Source of the DNA: CAZOZZ01 sp965262425 | GTDB lineage: Bacteria > Acidobacteriota > Terriglobia > 20CM-2-55-15 | Assembly (NCBI GenBank): GCA_965262425.1 | Contig: OZ253536.1 | Span: 992,001 to 1,056,000, forward strand | Direction of reading: 5' to 3' | DNA: 64,000 bases | The notes under the pieces: generated by a model | What the model saw: the letters and a program-made list of their open reading frames with translations, nothing else | Told to the model about the DNA's origin: nothing | Databases searched by the model: none | Part shown: positions 27,650 to 36,646 of the stretch, piece by piece | Position numbering within the stretch: the first letter of the stretch is position 1 | Layout: each line of letters begins with the position of its first letter | Made by a program: the position numbers and the translations under genes

Positions 27650-27825
27650 TTACCGCAGAGGCGCAGAGGCGCAGAGATTTATTGTCGGAAAGACATCAGG
27701 ATCCGACATTTGCCCACATAGGCACGAACTTCACGAAGTGTGACTGAAAAATCACTTATCTCTGCCCTCTGCGCCTCTGCGGTGAAAATTCTTCTAACGA
27801 CCTTGCGTCCTTTGCGTTGAAAAAC
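27650..27825. repeat. Large intergenic hairpin (CGCAGAG type) plus CGCAAAG arm
   Basis: TTACCGCAGAGGCGCAGAGG opens and CCTCTGCGCCTCTGCGGTGAA closes at 27790, a nearly perfect stem. A further right arm, CCTTGCGTCCTTTGCGTTGAA, follows at 27801-27822. The interior (27680-27760) is unrelated DNA with ACATAGGCACGAACTTCACG. It lies between pyk and sucC; 27634-27934 holds no gene. Confidence 0.75.
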
Positions 27826-27934
27826 CGATGAATTTCCGCCTTTGGTCCTGAAACTCCGTCCCCGCGTTGACACTGCTGGAGCGGTTGCGTAAAGTTATCG
27901 GTTTGGTCAAGCCAGAGAAACCAGGTGAGGCAGC

Positions 27935-29092
27935 ATGAAAATCCATGAATACCAGGCGAAGGCGATTCTGGCTCGTTACGGCGTGCCGATTCCCAGGGGT
28001 GAGGTCGTCCACGACGCGTCCGGCGCACGGGACGTAGCGGAAAAGCTGGGTGGAACCGTCGTCGTTAAAGCGCAGATTCACGCGGGTGGCCGGGGCAAGG
28101 GCGGAGGCGTCAAGCTGGCGAAGAGCCCTCAAGAGGCCCTGACGATAGCGGACAAGATGATCGGGATGCAGTTGATCACGCACCAGACAGGCCCGGAAGG
28201 AAGCAAGGTTCAAAAGGTGCTGGTAGAAGAGGGCCTGGACATCCGCCAGGAGCTATACCTCGGCATCGTGATCGATCGAAAGCTGGGTGGGCCCGTGCTG
28301 ATGGCGTCTACCGAAGGTGGAATGGACATTGAGGAGGTGGCCGCCAACAGGCCGGAACTGATTCTCAAGGAGTACATCGTGCCCGGTATTGGCTTGCAAC
28401 CGTTCCAGGCCAGGAAACTCGCCTTCGGTCTTGGCCTGGCGCCCGAACTGGTCCGGGATGCAGCCAAATTCATGATGGCCCTCTACAGAACCTTTGAGGA
28501 GACAGACGCGTCGCTGGTCGAGATCAATCCGTTTCTCATCACCGGGGACAACAAGGTTTATGCGCTCGATGCGAAAATGAATTTCGACGACAACGCGCTC
28601 CACCGGCATGCGGACATTCAGGAATTGAGGGATCTGAACGAAGAGGAACCGTTGGAAATCGAGGCCAGCAAGTATGGTCTCAACTACATCAAACTCGACG
28701 GAAACGTAGCCTGCATGGTGAATGGCGCCGGCCTTGCGATGGCCACGATGGATATCATCAAACTTGCCGGCGGCAGCCCGGCGAATTTTCTGGACGTTGG
28801 CGGGGGCGCATCCGCCGAGCAAGTCGAGAACGCGTTTCGCATCCTGTTGTCGGATGAGAACGTCAAAGCTGTTCTGATCAATATCTTCGGCGGGATCATG
28901 CGCTGTGACATCGTGGCCACTGGCGTCGTGGAAGCGGCGAAGAAACTCGGCATATCCGTTCCCGTTGTCGTCCGCCTGGAAGGGACAAACGTTGAGCAGG
29001 GCCAGAAAATCCTCAAGGCCTCAGGTCTGAACTTCCTGGTAGCGAGCGGAATGAAGGACGCCGCCGAGAAAGTGGTAGCCGCGACACATTAG
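27935..29092 (+). CDS. sucC: Succinyl-CoA synthetase beta subunit
   Basis: TCA-cycle enzyme that makes ATP or GTP from succinyl-CoA together with SucD. 385 residues. It has an N-terminal ATP-grasp domain (MKIHEYQAKAILARYGVPIP, KAQIHAGGRGKGGGVKLAK, VEINPFLITGDNKVYALDAK) and a C-terminal ligase domain (NFLDVGGGASAEQVENAF, NIFGGIMRCDIVA). GAGG lies ahead of the ATG. It leads a likely sucC-sucD-ndk-fba-xseA operon. Confidence 0.97.
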   Translation: MKIHEYQAKAILARYGVPIPRGEVVHDASGARDVAEKLGGTVVVKAQIHAGGRGKGGGVKLAKSPQEALTIADKMIGMQLITHQTGPEGSKVQKVLVEEGLDIRQELYLGIVIDRKLGGPVLMASTEGGMDIEEVAANRPELILKEYIVPGIGLQPFQARKLAFGLGLAPELVRDAAKFMMALYRTFEETDASLVEINPFLITGDNKVYALDAKMNFDDNALHRHADIQELRDLNEEEPLEIEASKYGLNYIKLDGNVACMVNGAGLAMATMDIIKLAGGSPANFLDVGGGASAEQVENAFRILLSDENVKAVLINIFGGIMRCDIVATGVVEAAKKLGISVPVVVRLEGTNVEQGQKILKASGLNFLVASGMKDAAEKVVAATH

Positions 29093-29127
29093 CCAACATC
29101 TAACATCAAGAACCACCCAGGACACTC

Positions 29128-29997
29128 ATGAGCATTCTTGTCGACAAATCAACCCGCTTGATCGTACAGGGGATCACGGGCCGTGAGGGAAGCTTTCACA
29201 CCGCGCAGGCGATTGACTACGGAACCATCGTTGTCGGCGGCGTGACGCCCGGAAAGGGCGGCAGCACGCACGAGGGCGTCGACGTGTTCAACAGCGTTGC
29301 CGAAGCGTGTGCATCAACCGGCGCCAACGCATCTGTCATCTTCGTGCCGCCGCCCTTTGCGGCGGACGCGATCATGGAGGCTGCGGACGCCGGGATCGAA
29401 CTCGTTGTTTGCATCACCGAAGGCGTCCCGACGCTCGACATGGTTCGCGTCATGTCGTTCCTTGAGGGCAGGCAGACTCGCCTCATCGGACCCAACTGCC
29501 CGGGGATCATTTCTCCCGGAAGGTGCAAGATCGGGATCATGCCCGGACACATCCACCGCGAGGGATCGGTCGGGGTCGTTTCCCGTAGCGGCACGCTGAC
29601 CTACGAGGCCGTGGGCCAGCTGTCGGGCCGAAACATAGGACAGTCGACCTGTATTGGCATTGGCGGCGACCCGATCATCGGCACCGATTTTATCGATGCC
29701 ATCCGGTTGTTCAACGAGGACCCGGGGACCGACGCGGTCGTGATGATTGGCGAAATCGGGGGAACCGCCGAAGAGGAAGCCGCCGAATATGTAAAGGCAA
29801 ACGTCGACAAGCCCATCGTCGGCTTCATCTGTGGCCAGACGGCCCCTCCGGGAAGACGGATGGGGCATGCCGGCGCGATCATTGCCGGCGGGAAGGGCAC
29901 GGCCGAAGAAAAGATGAAAGCGATGGAAGCAGCCGGAATACATGTCGTTCGAAGTCCCGCGGATATGGGGGAGGCCATCGAATCGGTTCTGGCATGA
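29128..29997 (+). CDS. sucD: Succinyl-CoA synthetase alpha subunit
   Basis: 289 residues, the CoA-binding and phosphohistidine subunit. The N-terminal Rossmann domain has VQGITGREGSFHTAQ and GTIVVGGVTPGKGG. The active histidine lies in RMGHAGAIIAGGKGTAEEK. It starts 35 bases after sucC. Confidence 0.97.
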   Translation: MSILVDKSTRLIVQGITGREGSFHTAQAIDYGTIVVGGVTPGKGGSTHEGVDVFNSVAEACASTGANASVIFVPPPFAADAIMEAADAGIELVVCITEGVPTLDMVRVMSFLEGRQTRLIGPNCPGIISPGRCKIGIMPGHIHREGSVGVVSRSGTLTYEAVGQLSGRNIGQSTCIGIGGDPIIGTDFIDAIRLFNEDPGTDAVVMIGEIGGTAEEEAAEYVKANVDKPIVGFICGQTAPPGRRMGHAGAIIAGGKGTAEEKMKAMEAAGIHVVRSPADMGEAIESVLA

Positions 29998-30045
29998 ACC
30001 CGTCTTAATTCCCGATAATAAGCTCAAAATAAGGATTGATACGAA

Positions 30046-30459
30046 ATGGAAAGAACCCTGACGATATTGAAACCCGACTCGGTAAAGGATGGAAATGCCG
30101 GTGGCATTATCAGCATGCTCGAAGATGAAGGTTTTCGGATTCGCGCCTCCAAGATGGTGCATCTGAACCGGGGACAGGCCGAGGGATTCTACGAAGTTCA
30201 CCGGGAGCGTCCTTTTTTTCAAAGCCTCGTCTCTTTCATGACTGAAGGGCCGGTGATCGCAATGGTTCTCGAGGCGGACCAGGCTATCGAAAGACTCCGA
30301 AACCTGATGGGTGCGACGGATCCGGGGAAGGCGGATGAAGGGACCGTCCGGAAAAGGTTCGCGACCAACATCGAGCGGAACGCGATCCACGGATCCGACG
30401 CTCCAGAGACCGCGGCGTTCGAGATAGCGTATTTCTTTAATCGGCTCGAAATCGTTTGA
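30046..30459 (+). CDS. ndk: Nucleoside diphosphate kinase
   Basis: 137 residues. It moves the terminal phosphate between nucleoside triphosphates and diphosphates. Conserved blocks are TLTILKPDSVKDG, MGATDPGKADEGTVRKRF and the active-site stretch RNAIHGSDAPETAAFEI with the phosphorylated His. ndk next to sucCD is common and functionally sensible, because SucCD makes GTP or ATP for Ndk. Confidence 0.97.
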   Translation: MERTLTILKPDSVKDGNAGGIISMLEDEGFRIRASKMVHLNRGQAEGFYEVHRERPFFQSLVSFMTEGPVIAMVLEADQAIERLRNLMGATDPGKADEGTVRKRFATNIERNAIHGSDAPETAAFEIAYFFNRLEIV

Positions 30460-30489
30460 TTCAACACATCTTTCACCGAAGAGGACGCC

Positions 30490-31545
30490 ATGATTGGAAA
30501 GATTGAAGAGATACTCGGCGACGCCGGACCCGCCCTTCTCGAGCATGAATGTCGGACCATATCGAAAGAGTCGCTGCATCTGCCGGGTCCCGATTTTGTG
30601 GACCGCGTCCATGGCCTGTCGGATCGACCGACACGGGTTCTCGGGAGCCTGGCGGCTTTGACCAATTCGGGCCGGCTTTCTCGAACCGGATACGTCTCGA
30701 TCCTGCCCGTCGACCAGGGGATTGAACACTCCGCAGGCGCCTCGTTCGCGCCGAACCCAATTTACTTTGATCCTGGGAACATCGTCGAGCTGGCGATCGA
30801 GGGTGGATGTAACGCCGTCGCCTCGACTCTCGGAGTCCTCGGAGCGGTTGCCAGAAAGTACGCTCACAGGATTCCGTTCATCCTGAAGTTCAACCACAAC
30901 GAGTTGCTGACCTATCCGAGCACTTTCGATCAGATCGTGTTTGCCGACATCGACCAGGCCTTCGACATGGGGGCCGTAGCAGTGGGCGCGACGATCTACT
31001 TTGGATCTGAGGAATCTGGCCGTCAACTCCAGGAAGTCACCGAGATGTTTCAGCACGCCCACGAGCTGGGAATGTGTACCGTCCTCTGGTGCTACCTGAG
31101 GAACCCGGGTTTCAAGACCGGCGATGGCGACTTTCACGCCTCGGCGGACTTGACCGGTCAAGCGAATCATCTTGGCGTGACAATCGAGGCCGACATCATC
31201 AAGCAGAAACTTCCCGAGAGCAACGGGGGGTATATGGCGATCAATTTCGGCAAGACGCACCAGAAGGTCTACTCGGAGCTGACGACGGACCATCCTATCG
31301 ACCTGACACGATACCAGGTTGCCAACTGTTACATGGGACGTGCCGGCCTGATCAATTCCGGCGGCGCCTCGGCGGGCGAAAGCGACCTCCAGGACGCCGT
31401 AAGGACCGCCGTCATCAACAAGCGTGCGGGAGGGATGGGCCTCATTTCGGGCCGCAAGGCCTTCCAGCGGCCGATAAAGGAAGGCATCGGGCTCCTCAAT
31501 GCCATCCAGGACGTTTACCTGGCCCAGGAAATAACAATCGCGTAG
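30490..31545 (+). CDS. fbaB: Class I fructose-bisphosphate aldolase (FbaB/DhnA type)
   Basis: 351 residues. Schiff-base aldolase of the archaeal/DhnA type, cleaving fructose-1,6-bisphosphate. Conserved parts are ILPVDQGIEHSAGASFAPNP, PFILKFNHNELLTYPS, AVAVGATIYFGSEES and MGRAGLINSGGAS. Many relatives are near 300-350 residues. It starts 30 bases after ndk. Confidence 0.9.
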   Translation: MIGKIEEILGDAGPALLEHECRTISKESLHLPGPDFVDRVHGLSDRPTRVLGSLAALTNSGRLSRTGYVSILPVDQGIEHSAGASFAPNPIYFDPGNIVELAIEGGCNAVASTLGVLGAVARKYAHRIPFILKFNHNELLTYPSTFDQIVFADIDQAFDMGAVAVGATIYFGSEESGRQLQEVTEMFQHAHELGMCTVLWCYLRNPGFKTGDGDFHASADLTGQANHLGVTIEADIIKQKLPESNGGYMAINFGKTHQKVYSELTTDHPIDLTRYQVANCYMGRAGLINSGGASAGESDLQDAVRTAVINKRAGGMGLISGRKAFQRPIKEGIGLLNAIQDVYLAQEITIA

Positions 31546-31547
31546 CG

Positions 31548-32843
31548 ATGGCACCTTTCGGACCACAGCGAACGGTCTACACCGTCTCCGACGTCAGCCG
31601 CCGAATCAAAGAGCTCGTCGAACGCCAGTTTACAGACATCTGGATCGAGGGCGAGGTTTCCAATTACCGTAGTTCCGCGGCCGGCCATCTCTACTTCACA
31701 TTGAAGGACGCCAGGGCGCAGATTCCCGCCGTTTGCTTTCGCAACCAAGCCTTGTACTTGAGGTTCAAGCCCGAAAACGGGAAGTCCTTTAGAGCCCGGG
31801 GCCGATTGACCACCTACGAGGTTCGGGGCGAATACCAGATCATCGTCGAAGTACTCGAGCCGGTTGGAGTGGGCGAACTCCAGCAGGCTTTCGACCGGCT
31901 CAAGGACAAATTGGACAGGGAAGGGCTTTTCGTCACCGCGCGAAAGCGGCCTCTGCCCCCGTTTCCGTCTCGGATCGGTGTCGTGACATCCCCAACGAGT
32001 GCCGCGTTGCGTGACGTTCTATCTGTACTCGGCAGGCGCCACAACGCGATCGACGTCCTCGTTTATCCCACCGACGTGCAAGGCGACAAAGCCTCGTCCG
32101 AGATTGCGGCAGGCATTGACTGTCTCGGCGCCCTGCCCGATGTCGACGTGATCATCGTGACGCGCGGCGGAGGCTCCCTGGAAGACTTGTGGCCGTTTAA
32201 TGAAGAACGTGTCGCCCGCGCCATCTACCGTTCAGAGAAACCGGTGATCTCCGCGGTGGGTCATGAGGTTGATTTCACGATCAGCGACCTCGTAGCGGAT
32301 CTGCGGGCTCCCACACCGAGTGCGGCCGCGGAAATCGTAGCCGGTTCCAAAGAGGAAATGTTCGACCGGTTGACGGGCGCCGAGAGACGGATATCGGGCG
32401 CGATCCGAATCCGCTTGTCCGAACTGAAGCGTTTCCTGGCGACCAAGGTTGGAAGCCGCGGGTTCGTTGTTGCTGAGAACCGTATCCGGAACATGTCGCA
32501 GCAAGTCGACGATTGGAATTTCAGGTTGGAGCAATTCGCTACTTCGGGCCGTTTCTTTTCTTCCCGGTCCCACCGTATCGAGACTGCCGATCGCGCCCTG
32601 TTCGCCAGTGTTCCGCGGATGATGGCGAATTCGCGGCAACGATTGACGGGGCTGGGTAAGGCGATGGATGCCCTGAGCCCCCTTGCAGTCTTAAGTCGGG
32701 GCTATTCGATCTGTAGAACTCCAGAGGGCAAACTGGTCCGGGCCGCCTCCCAGGTGGCGGTCGATTCGGCTGTGGAAATCAGGCTGGAGGAAGGCGAGTT
32801 CGAAGCAAAGGTAACAGCGATGAAACCGAAAGAGAGAGCTTAG
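31548..32843 (+). CDS. xseA: Exodeoxyribonuclease VII large subunit
   Basis: 431 residues from ATG 31548, 2 bases after the aldolase stop. The N-terminal OB fold (YTVSDVSRRIKELVERQFTD, IWIEGEVSNYR) is followed by the nuclease domain (VTSPTSAALRDVLSVL, RGGGSLEDLWPFNEE, SAVGHEVDFTISDLVADLRA, PTPSAAAEI). It works with the small subunit XseB. No xseB follows: the stop lies 6 bases before the IS630 element, so xseB may be elsewhere or lost. Confidence 0.94.
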   Translation: MAPFGPQRTVYTVSDVSRRIKELVERQFTDIWIEGEVSNYRSSAAGHLYFTLKDARAQIPAVCFRNQALYLRFKPENGKSFRARGRLTTYEVRGEYQIIVEVLEPVGVGELQQAFDRLKDKLDREGLFVTARKRPLPPFPSRIGVVTSPTSAALRDVLSVLGRRHNAIDVLVYPTDVQGDKASSEIAAGIDCLGALPDVDVIIVTRGGGSLEDLWPFNEERVARAIYRSEKPVISAVGHEVDFTISDLVADLRAPTPSAAAEIVAGSKEEMFDRLTGAERRISGAIRIRLSELKRFLATKVGSRGFVVAENRIRNMSQQVDDWNFRLEQFATSGRFFSSRSHRIETADRALFASVPRMMANSRQRLTGLGKAMDALSPLAVLSRGYSICRTPEGKLVRAASQVAVDSAVEIRLEEGEFEAKVTAMKPKERA

Positions 32844-32849
32844 CTGCTA

Positions 32850-34000
32850 GTGTAGTCCGTCACAGTTAATGTAACTTATTCAGCTTTCCTACGTCTGAGT
32901 ATATATGAGGAGAGCACCGACGATTAAATTGGACATTCCTGTGCGGAAGGAACTGGAGCGACTGAGCCGAAGCCGCAGTGTGGCGGTCCGGTTGGCGGAA
33001 CGATCTCGAATTGTCTTGCTGGCCGCCGGGGGTCTGGACAATCAGGAGATCGCTGCCAAGTTGGACATCACTCGTCAAAAGGCCGGACGTTGGCGCGATC
33101 GTTTCGTTGAAGATGGCCTCGGGGGAATCGAAAAGGACGCTTCCCGCAGTGGACGGATTCCCTCGATCGGCCGCCGGAAGCGGGCCCGGATCGTGAAGAA
33201 GACGGTCGAAGGGAAGCCTCCGAACGCCACGCACTGGAGCCGGTCCTTGATGGCCAGGGCAACCGGCGTCAGCGAGTCCACGGTAGGGAGAATCTGGCGG
33301 GCTCATGGCTTGAAGCCTCATCTGGCACGCACCTTCAAACTTTCCAACGACAAACAATTTGTCGAGAAGTTGGAGGATGTGGTCGGTTTGTATCTGAACC
33401 CTCCGGAAAACGCCATTGTTTTGTCCTGCGATGAGAAGAGCCAGATGCAGGCCCTGGACCGCACGCAACCCGGGTTACCTCTGAAGAAGGGGCGGTGCGG
33501 CACCCTCACCCACGACTACAAACGCAACGGGACGACCACGATGTTCGCCGCGCTCAATACGCTGGACGGCTCGATTATCGGGACCTGTATGCCGAAGCAT
33601 CGTCATCAGGAATGGATCCGGTTTCTCAATCAGATCAAACGTTCCGTGCCGAAAGACAAACAGATCCATATCATTTGCGACAACTACGCCACGCACAAAC
33701 ATCAGAAAGTCGTCAACTGGTTGAAGCGCAACACGCGCTTTCATGTGCACTTCACACCGACCAGTGCATCCTGGCTGAACATGGTCGAACGCTTCTTCCG
33801 GGATCTTTCCGAACAACGGCTTCGGCGCGGGGTTTTCCATTCGGTTCCTGAGCTAATCCAGGCCGTGGAGGAATATGTCGGGGGTCACAATCAGAACCCG
33901 AAGCCCTTCATTTGGACCGCAACGGCTTCCGATATTCTTGAAAAAGTTCAACGTGCCCGAAAGAAGCTCGATAAGTTACAGTCTGTTTGACGGGGACCAC
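32850..34000 (+). mobile_element. IS630-family element
   Basis: 1151 bases with TA on both sides (32848-32849 and 34001-34002). Left end GTGTAGTCCGTCACAG, right end (other strand) GTGGTCCCCGTCAAAC. Both share TGTAACTTAT about 21 bases in. The right end matches the outer 13 bases of MITE-B with one difference. Confidence 0.9.
32905..33990 (+). CDS. IS630-family transposase
   Basis: 361 residues. N-terminal helix-turn-helix (DNQEIAAKLDITRQKAGRWR) and a DDE domain: first Asp in IVLSCDEKSQMQ, second in IHIICDNYATHKH, and the Glu in TSASWLNMVERFFRDLSEQ. Intact from ATG 32905. Confidence 0.93.
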   Translation: MRRAPTIKLDIPVRKELERLSRSRSVAVRLAERSRIVLLAAGGLDNQEIAAKLDITRQKAGRWRDRFVEDGLGGIEKDASRSGRIPSIGRRKRARIVKKTVEGKPPNATHWSRSLMARATGVSESTVGRIWRAHGLKPHLARTFKLSNDKQFVEKLEDVVGLYLNPPENAIVLSCDEKSQMQALDRTQPGLPLKKGRCGTLTHDYKRNGTTTMFAALNTLDGSIIGTCMPKHRHQEWIRFLNQIKRSVPKDKQIHIICDNYATHKHQKVVNWLKRNTRFHVHFTPTSASWLNMVERFFRDLSEQRLRRGVFHSVPELIQAVEEYVGGHNQNPKPFIWTATASDILEKVQRARKKLDKLQSV

Positions 34001-34012
34001 TAGCGTGGGTTT

Positions 34013-34163
34013 ATTTTACCGCAAAAACGCAAAGACACGAAGGTCGCAAAGGGTCGTTGTCTTCGGTGCTTTTCGTAATCATTGTCATCTCAGCGAGGAT
34101 CCAGAGGACATTGAAAGGGCAAATATCTGCGACCTCTGCGTCTTTGCGTTTTTGCGTTGAAAG
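34013..34163. repeat. Intergenic hairpin (CGCAAAG type)
   Basis: Left arm ATTTTACCGCAAAAACGCAAAG then ACACGAAGGTCGCAAAG; right arm GCGACCTCTGCGTC, TTTGCGTTTTTGCGTTGAAA. The loop of about 60 bases is unrelated. The rest of 34003-34284 holds no gene. Confidence 0.7.
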
Positions 34164-34284
34164 AGAGGAGACAATCTCAGTTGTCCCACCGGTGAGGGAC
34201 CTGTTAGGGTAGTTCTGAGTTGGCTCGAAACGCTTCAACGAGTGGCGGAGCTGGCCGGCTGAGCGGGTTCGAAGAGGAGTGATT

Positions 34285-35532
34285 ATGGGAAAAGCCTTGG
34301 ACGGTGTTCGTATCCTTGATGTGACCCATGTGCAGGCGGGACCGACCTGCACGCAGATCCTGGCGTGGTTCGGCGCCGACGTCATCAAGATCGAACGGCC
34401 CGGCTCCGGAGATCCGACGCGCGCGCAATTGCGCGACATCCCGGACGTGGACAGCCTCTACTTCACCATGCTGAACGCCAACAAGCGGAGCGTCACATTG
34501 AATCCCAAAACTGAGGCGGGCAACAAGATTTTTGCCAGGCTGATCGAGGAATGTGACGTGATGGTGGAGAACTTCGCACCCGGTGCAATCGATCGCATGG
34601 GCTTCCCCTGGGAGAAGATCCAGCAGATCAATCCGCGCATGATCTACGCTTCGATCAAGGGATTCGGCCCCGGTCCATACGCAGATTGCAAGGTGTATGA
34701 GAACATCGCCCAGTGCACCGGCGGAGCCGCTTCGACAACCGGGGAACTCGACGGTTTCCCGACGGTTACCGGCGCCCAGATAGGCGATTCCGGCTCCGGC
34801 ATTCATCTTGTGGCGGGCATCCTGGCCGCTCTATTCCACCGCGAGAAGAGTGGCCGGGGCCAGAGGGTGGAATGTGCCATGCAAGATGCCGTACTCAACC
34901 TCTGTCGCGTGAAGCTCCGTGACCAACAGCGGATCGCCCACGGCCCGCTCAAGGAGTATCCGCAATATCCCCACGGTAAGTTCGGCGATGCTGTGCCGCG
35001 TGCCGGAAATGCTTCCGGTGGCGGCCAACCGGGCTGGATCGTCAAGTGCAAGGGGTGGGAGACCGATCCGGACTGCTACATCTACATCATCACTCAGGCG
35101 GCGGCGTTCCCGGCTCTGGCCAAGGCCATCGGCCACGAAGATTGGCTTGAGGATCCGGAATGGAACACACCCGAGGCGCGTATCTCAAAGTTAGAGCACG
35201 TGTTTGCGGAAATCGAGAGATGGACCATGACCAAGGGAAAGATGGAAGTCATGGAAATCCTCAATCCGTTGAACGTGCCATGCGGCCCGATCCTGTCCAT
35301 GAAAGAGCTGGCCAATGAGGAATCACTGCGCCAGGCCAGAACCGTTGTAGAGGTCGACCATCCGGAACGCGGCAAGTACTTGACGGTGGGCAACCCCATC
35401 AAGCTGTCGGATTCGGCTTCCGATGTCGCGCGCTCGCCGCTCCTGGGCGAACATACCGAAGAAGTCCTCAAGACCGTGGTTGGGCTTGATGACAATGAGA
35501 TCGAGAGTGCGCGCCGGCAGGGTGCGATCTAG
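34285..35532 (+). CDS. frc: Formyl-CoA:oxalate CoA-transferase
   Basis: Family III CoA-transferase that moves CoA from formyl-CoA to oxalate. 415 residues from ATG 34285, with GAGGAG ahead. It follows the Oxalobacter-type sequence closely: VKIERPGSGDPTR-like entry, YENIAQCTGGAAS, the catalytic Asp168 in GAQIGDSGSG, the glycine loop SGGGQPG and PCGPILSMKE. Oxalyl-CoA decarboxylase (oxc), its usual partner, is not in the window. It starts a two-gene set with the reductase at 35536. Confidence 0.9.
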   Translation: MGKALDGVRILDVTHVQAGPTCTQILAWFGADVIKIERPGSGDPTRAQLRDIPDVDSLYFTMLNANKRSVTLNPKTEAGNKIFARLIEECDVMVENFAPGAIDRMGFPWEKIQQINPRMIYASIKGFGPGPYADCKVYENIAQCTGGAASTTGELDGFPTVTGAQIGDSGSGIHLVAGILAALFHREKSGRGQRVECAMQDAVLNLCRVKLRDQQRIAHGPLKEYPQYPHGKFGDAVPRAGNASGGGQPGWIVKCKGWETDPDCYIYIITQAAAFPALAKAIGHEDWLEDPEWNTPEARISKLEHVFAEIERWTMTKGKMEVMEILNPLNVPCGPILSMKELANEESLRQARTVVEVDHPERGKYLTVGNPIKLSDSASDVARSPLLGEHTEEVLKTVVGLDDNEIESARRQGAI

Positions 35533-35535
35533 ACA

Positions 35536-36597
35536 ATGAAATACAACGTACTGATTCTCGGGGCCTCATACGGATCTTTGTTCGGCACCAAGTTGTTGCT
35601 GGCAGGCCATCCGGTGACTCTGGTTTGCACCCGGCCCACCGCCGAATTGATAAGCCGTGACGGGACCGTCGTGCGCTTCCCCATCCGGGGGCGGGAAACA
35701 CCGGTCGAGGTTTCCTCAAGGGGCCTGGAAGGCGACCTTTCCGCCAGCACCCCGGACGCCGTCAACCCGGGCGACTTTGACCTGGTTGTGCTTGGTATGC
35801 AGGAAGCCCAGTACGGTTCGGAAGGTGTTCGCGAGTTGATGGAACGTGTCGCGGCGTCTCGCGTGCCGTGCCTGGCGATCATGAACATGCCTCCTCTGCC
35901 ATACCTCAAGCGTATTCCTGGGCTTTCGACCCGGGCCCTGCTGGAGTGCTATACGGATCCCAGTGTCTGGGAAGGCTTCGAACCCGGACGGGTCACGTTG
36001 GCGAGTCCCGATCCCCAGGCGTTTCGGCCTCCGGACGGGCCAAAGAACATTCTCCATGTAGGGTTGCCGACGAACTTCAAGGCGGCACGATTCGAATCCG
36101 AAAGCCACACGACGATGCTCAAGAACCTTCAGGCCGGTATCGAGGCCATCCGATTCGATCCCGGCGATGGAGCCATTGAACTTCCGGTAAAACTCAAGAT
36201 GCACGACTCGATCTTTGTGCCGCTGGCCAAGTGGCCCATGTTGCTCGCCGGAAACTACCGCTCGGTCGGGCCGGACAACATGATACCTATCAAGGAGGCG
36301 GTGCACGGGAACGTCGAGAAATCACGGGAGGTCTACGACTGGGCTCGGACACTGTGTTCGAGGCTGGGGGCCGCGGATGCCGACATGGTTCCCTTCGAGA
36401 AGTATGCAAGAGCCGCCGAGGGGCTGGCCAAACCTTCTTCGGCGGCCCGTGCGCTCTTTGGCGGTGCACGTCACATCGAGCGGGTCGATTGCCTCATTCG
36501 GAAAATCGCTCAGCAACAAGGGCTCCAGTCCGACACGGTAGACGAGATTGTCACCCTGGTGGATCAGCGTCTGGGGAAAAACCGAGCGGCAGACTGA
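35536..36597 (+). CDS. PanE/ApbA-type (ketopantoate reductase-like) protein
   Basis: 353 residues. The N-terminal dinucleotide-binding domain (VLILGASYGSLFGTKLLLAG) is followed by a helical C-terminal domain (KWPMLLAGNYRSVG, MIPIKEAVHGNV). The glycine motif G-x-S-x-G-S-x-F-G is changed from the standard G-x-G-x-x-G. Substrate unknown. It starts 3 bases after frc, so it may reduce a 2-keto acid in the same pathway. Confidence 0.75.
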   Translation: MKYNVLILGASYGSLFGTKLLLAGHPVTLVCTRPTAELISRDGTVVRFPIRGRETPVEVSSRGLEGDLSASTPDAVNPGDFDLVVLGMQEAQYGSEGVRELMERVAASRVPCLAIMNMPPLPYLKRIPGLSTRALLECYTDPSVWEGFEPGRVTLASPDPQAFRPPDGPKNILHVGLPTNFKAARFESESHTTMLKNLQAGIEAIRFDPGDGAIELPVKLKMHDSIFVPLAKWPMLLAGNYRSVGPDNMIPIKEAVHGNVEKSREVYDWARTLCSRLGAADADMVPFEKYARAAEGLAKPSSAARALFGGARHIERVDCLIRKIAQQQGLQSDTVDEIVTLVDQRLGKNRAAD

Positions 36598-36646
36598 ACG
36601 GTGAGACCCGTTGTCGCGGCCGGCTGTAACCGGTCGGAGGAGTCCG

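Noticed and set aside
3924..34163. The CGCAGAG/CGCAAAG repeats as CRISPR or protein-coding repeats
   Set aside because: They lie outside genes, form inverted arms, and have no spacer pattern.
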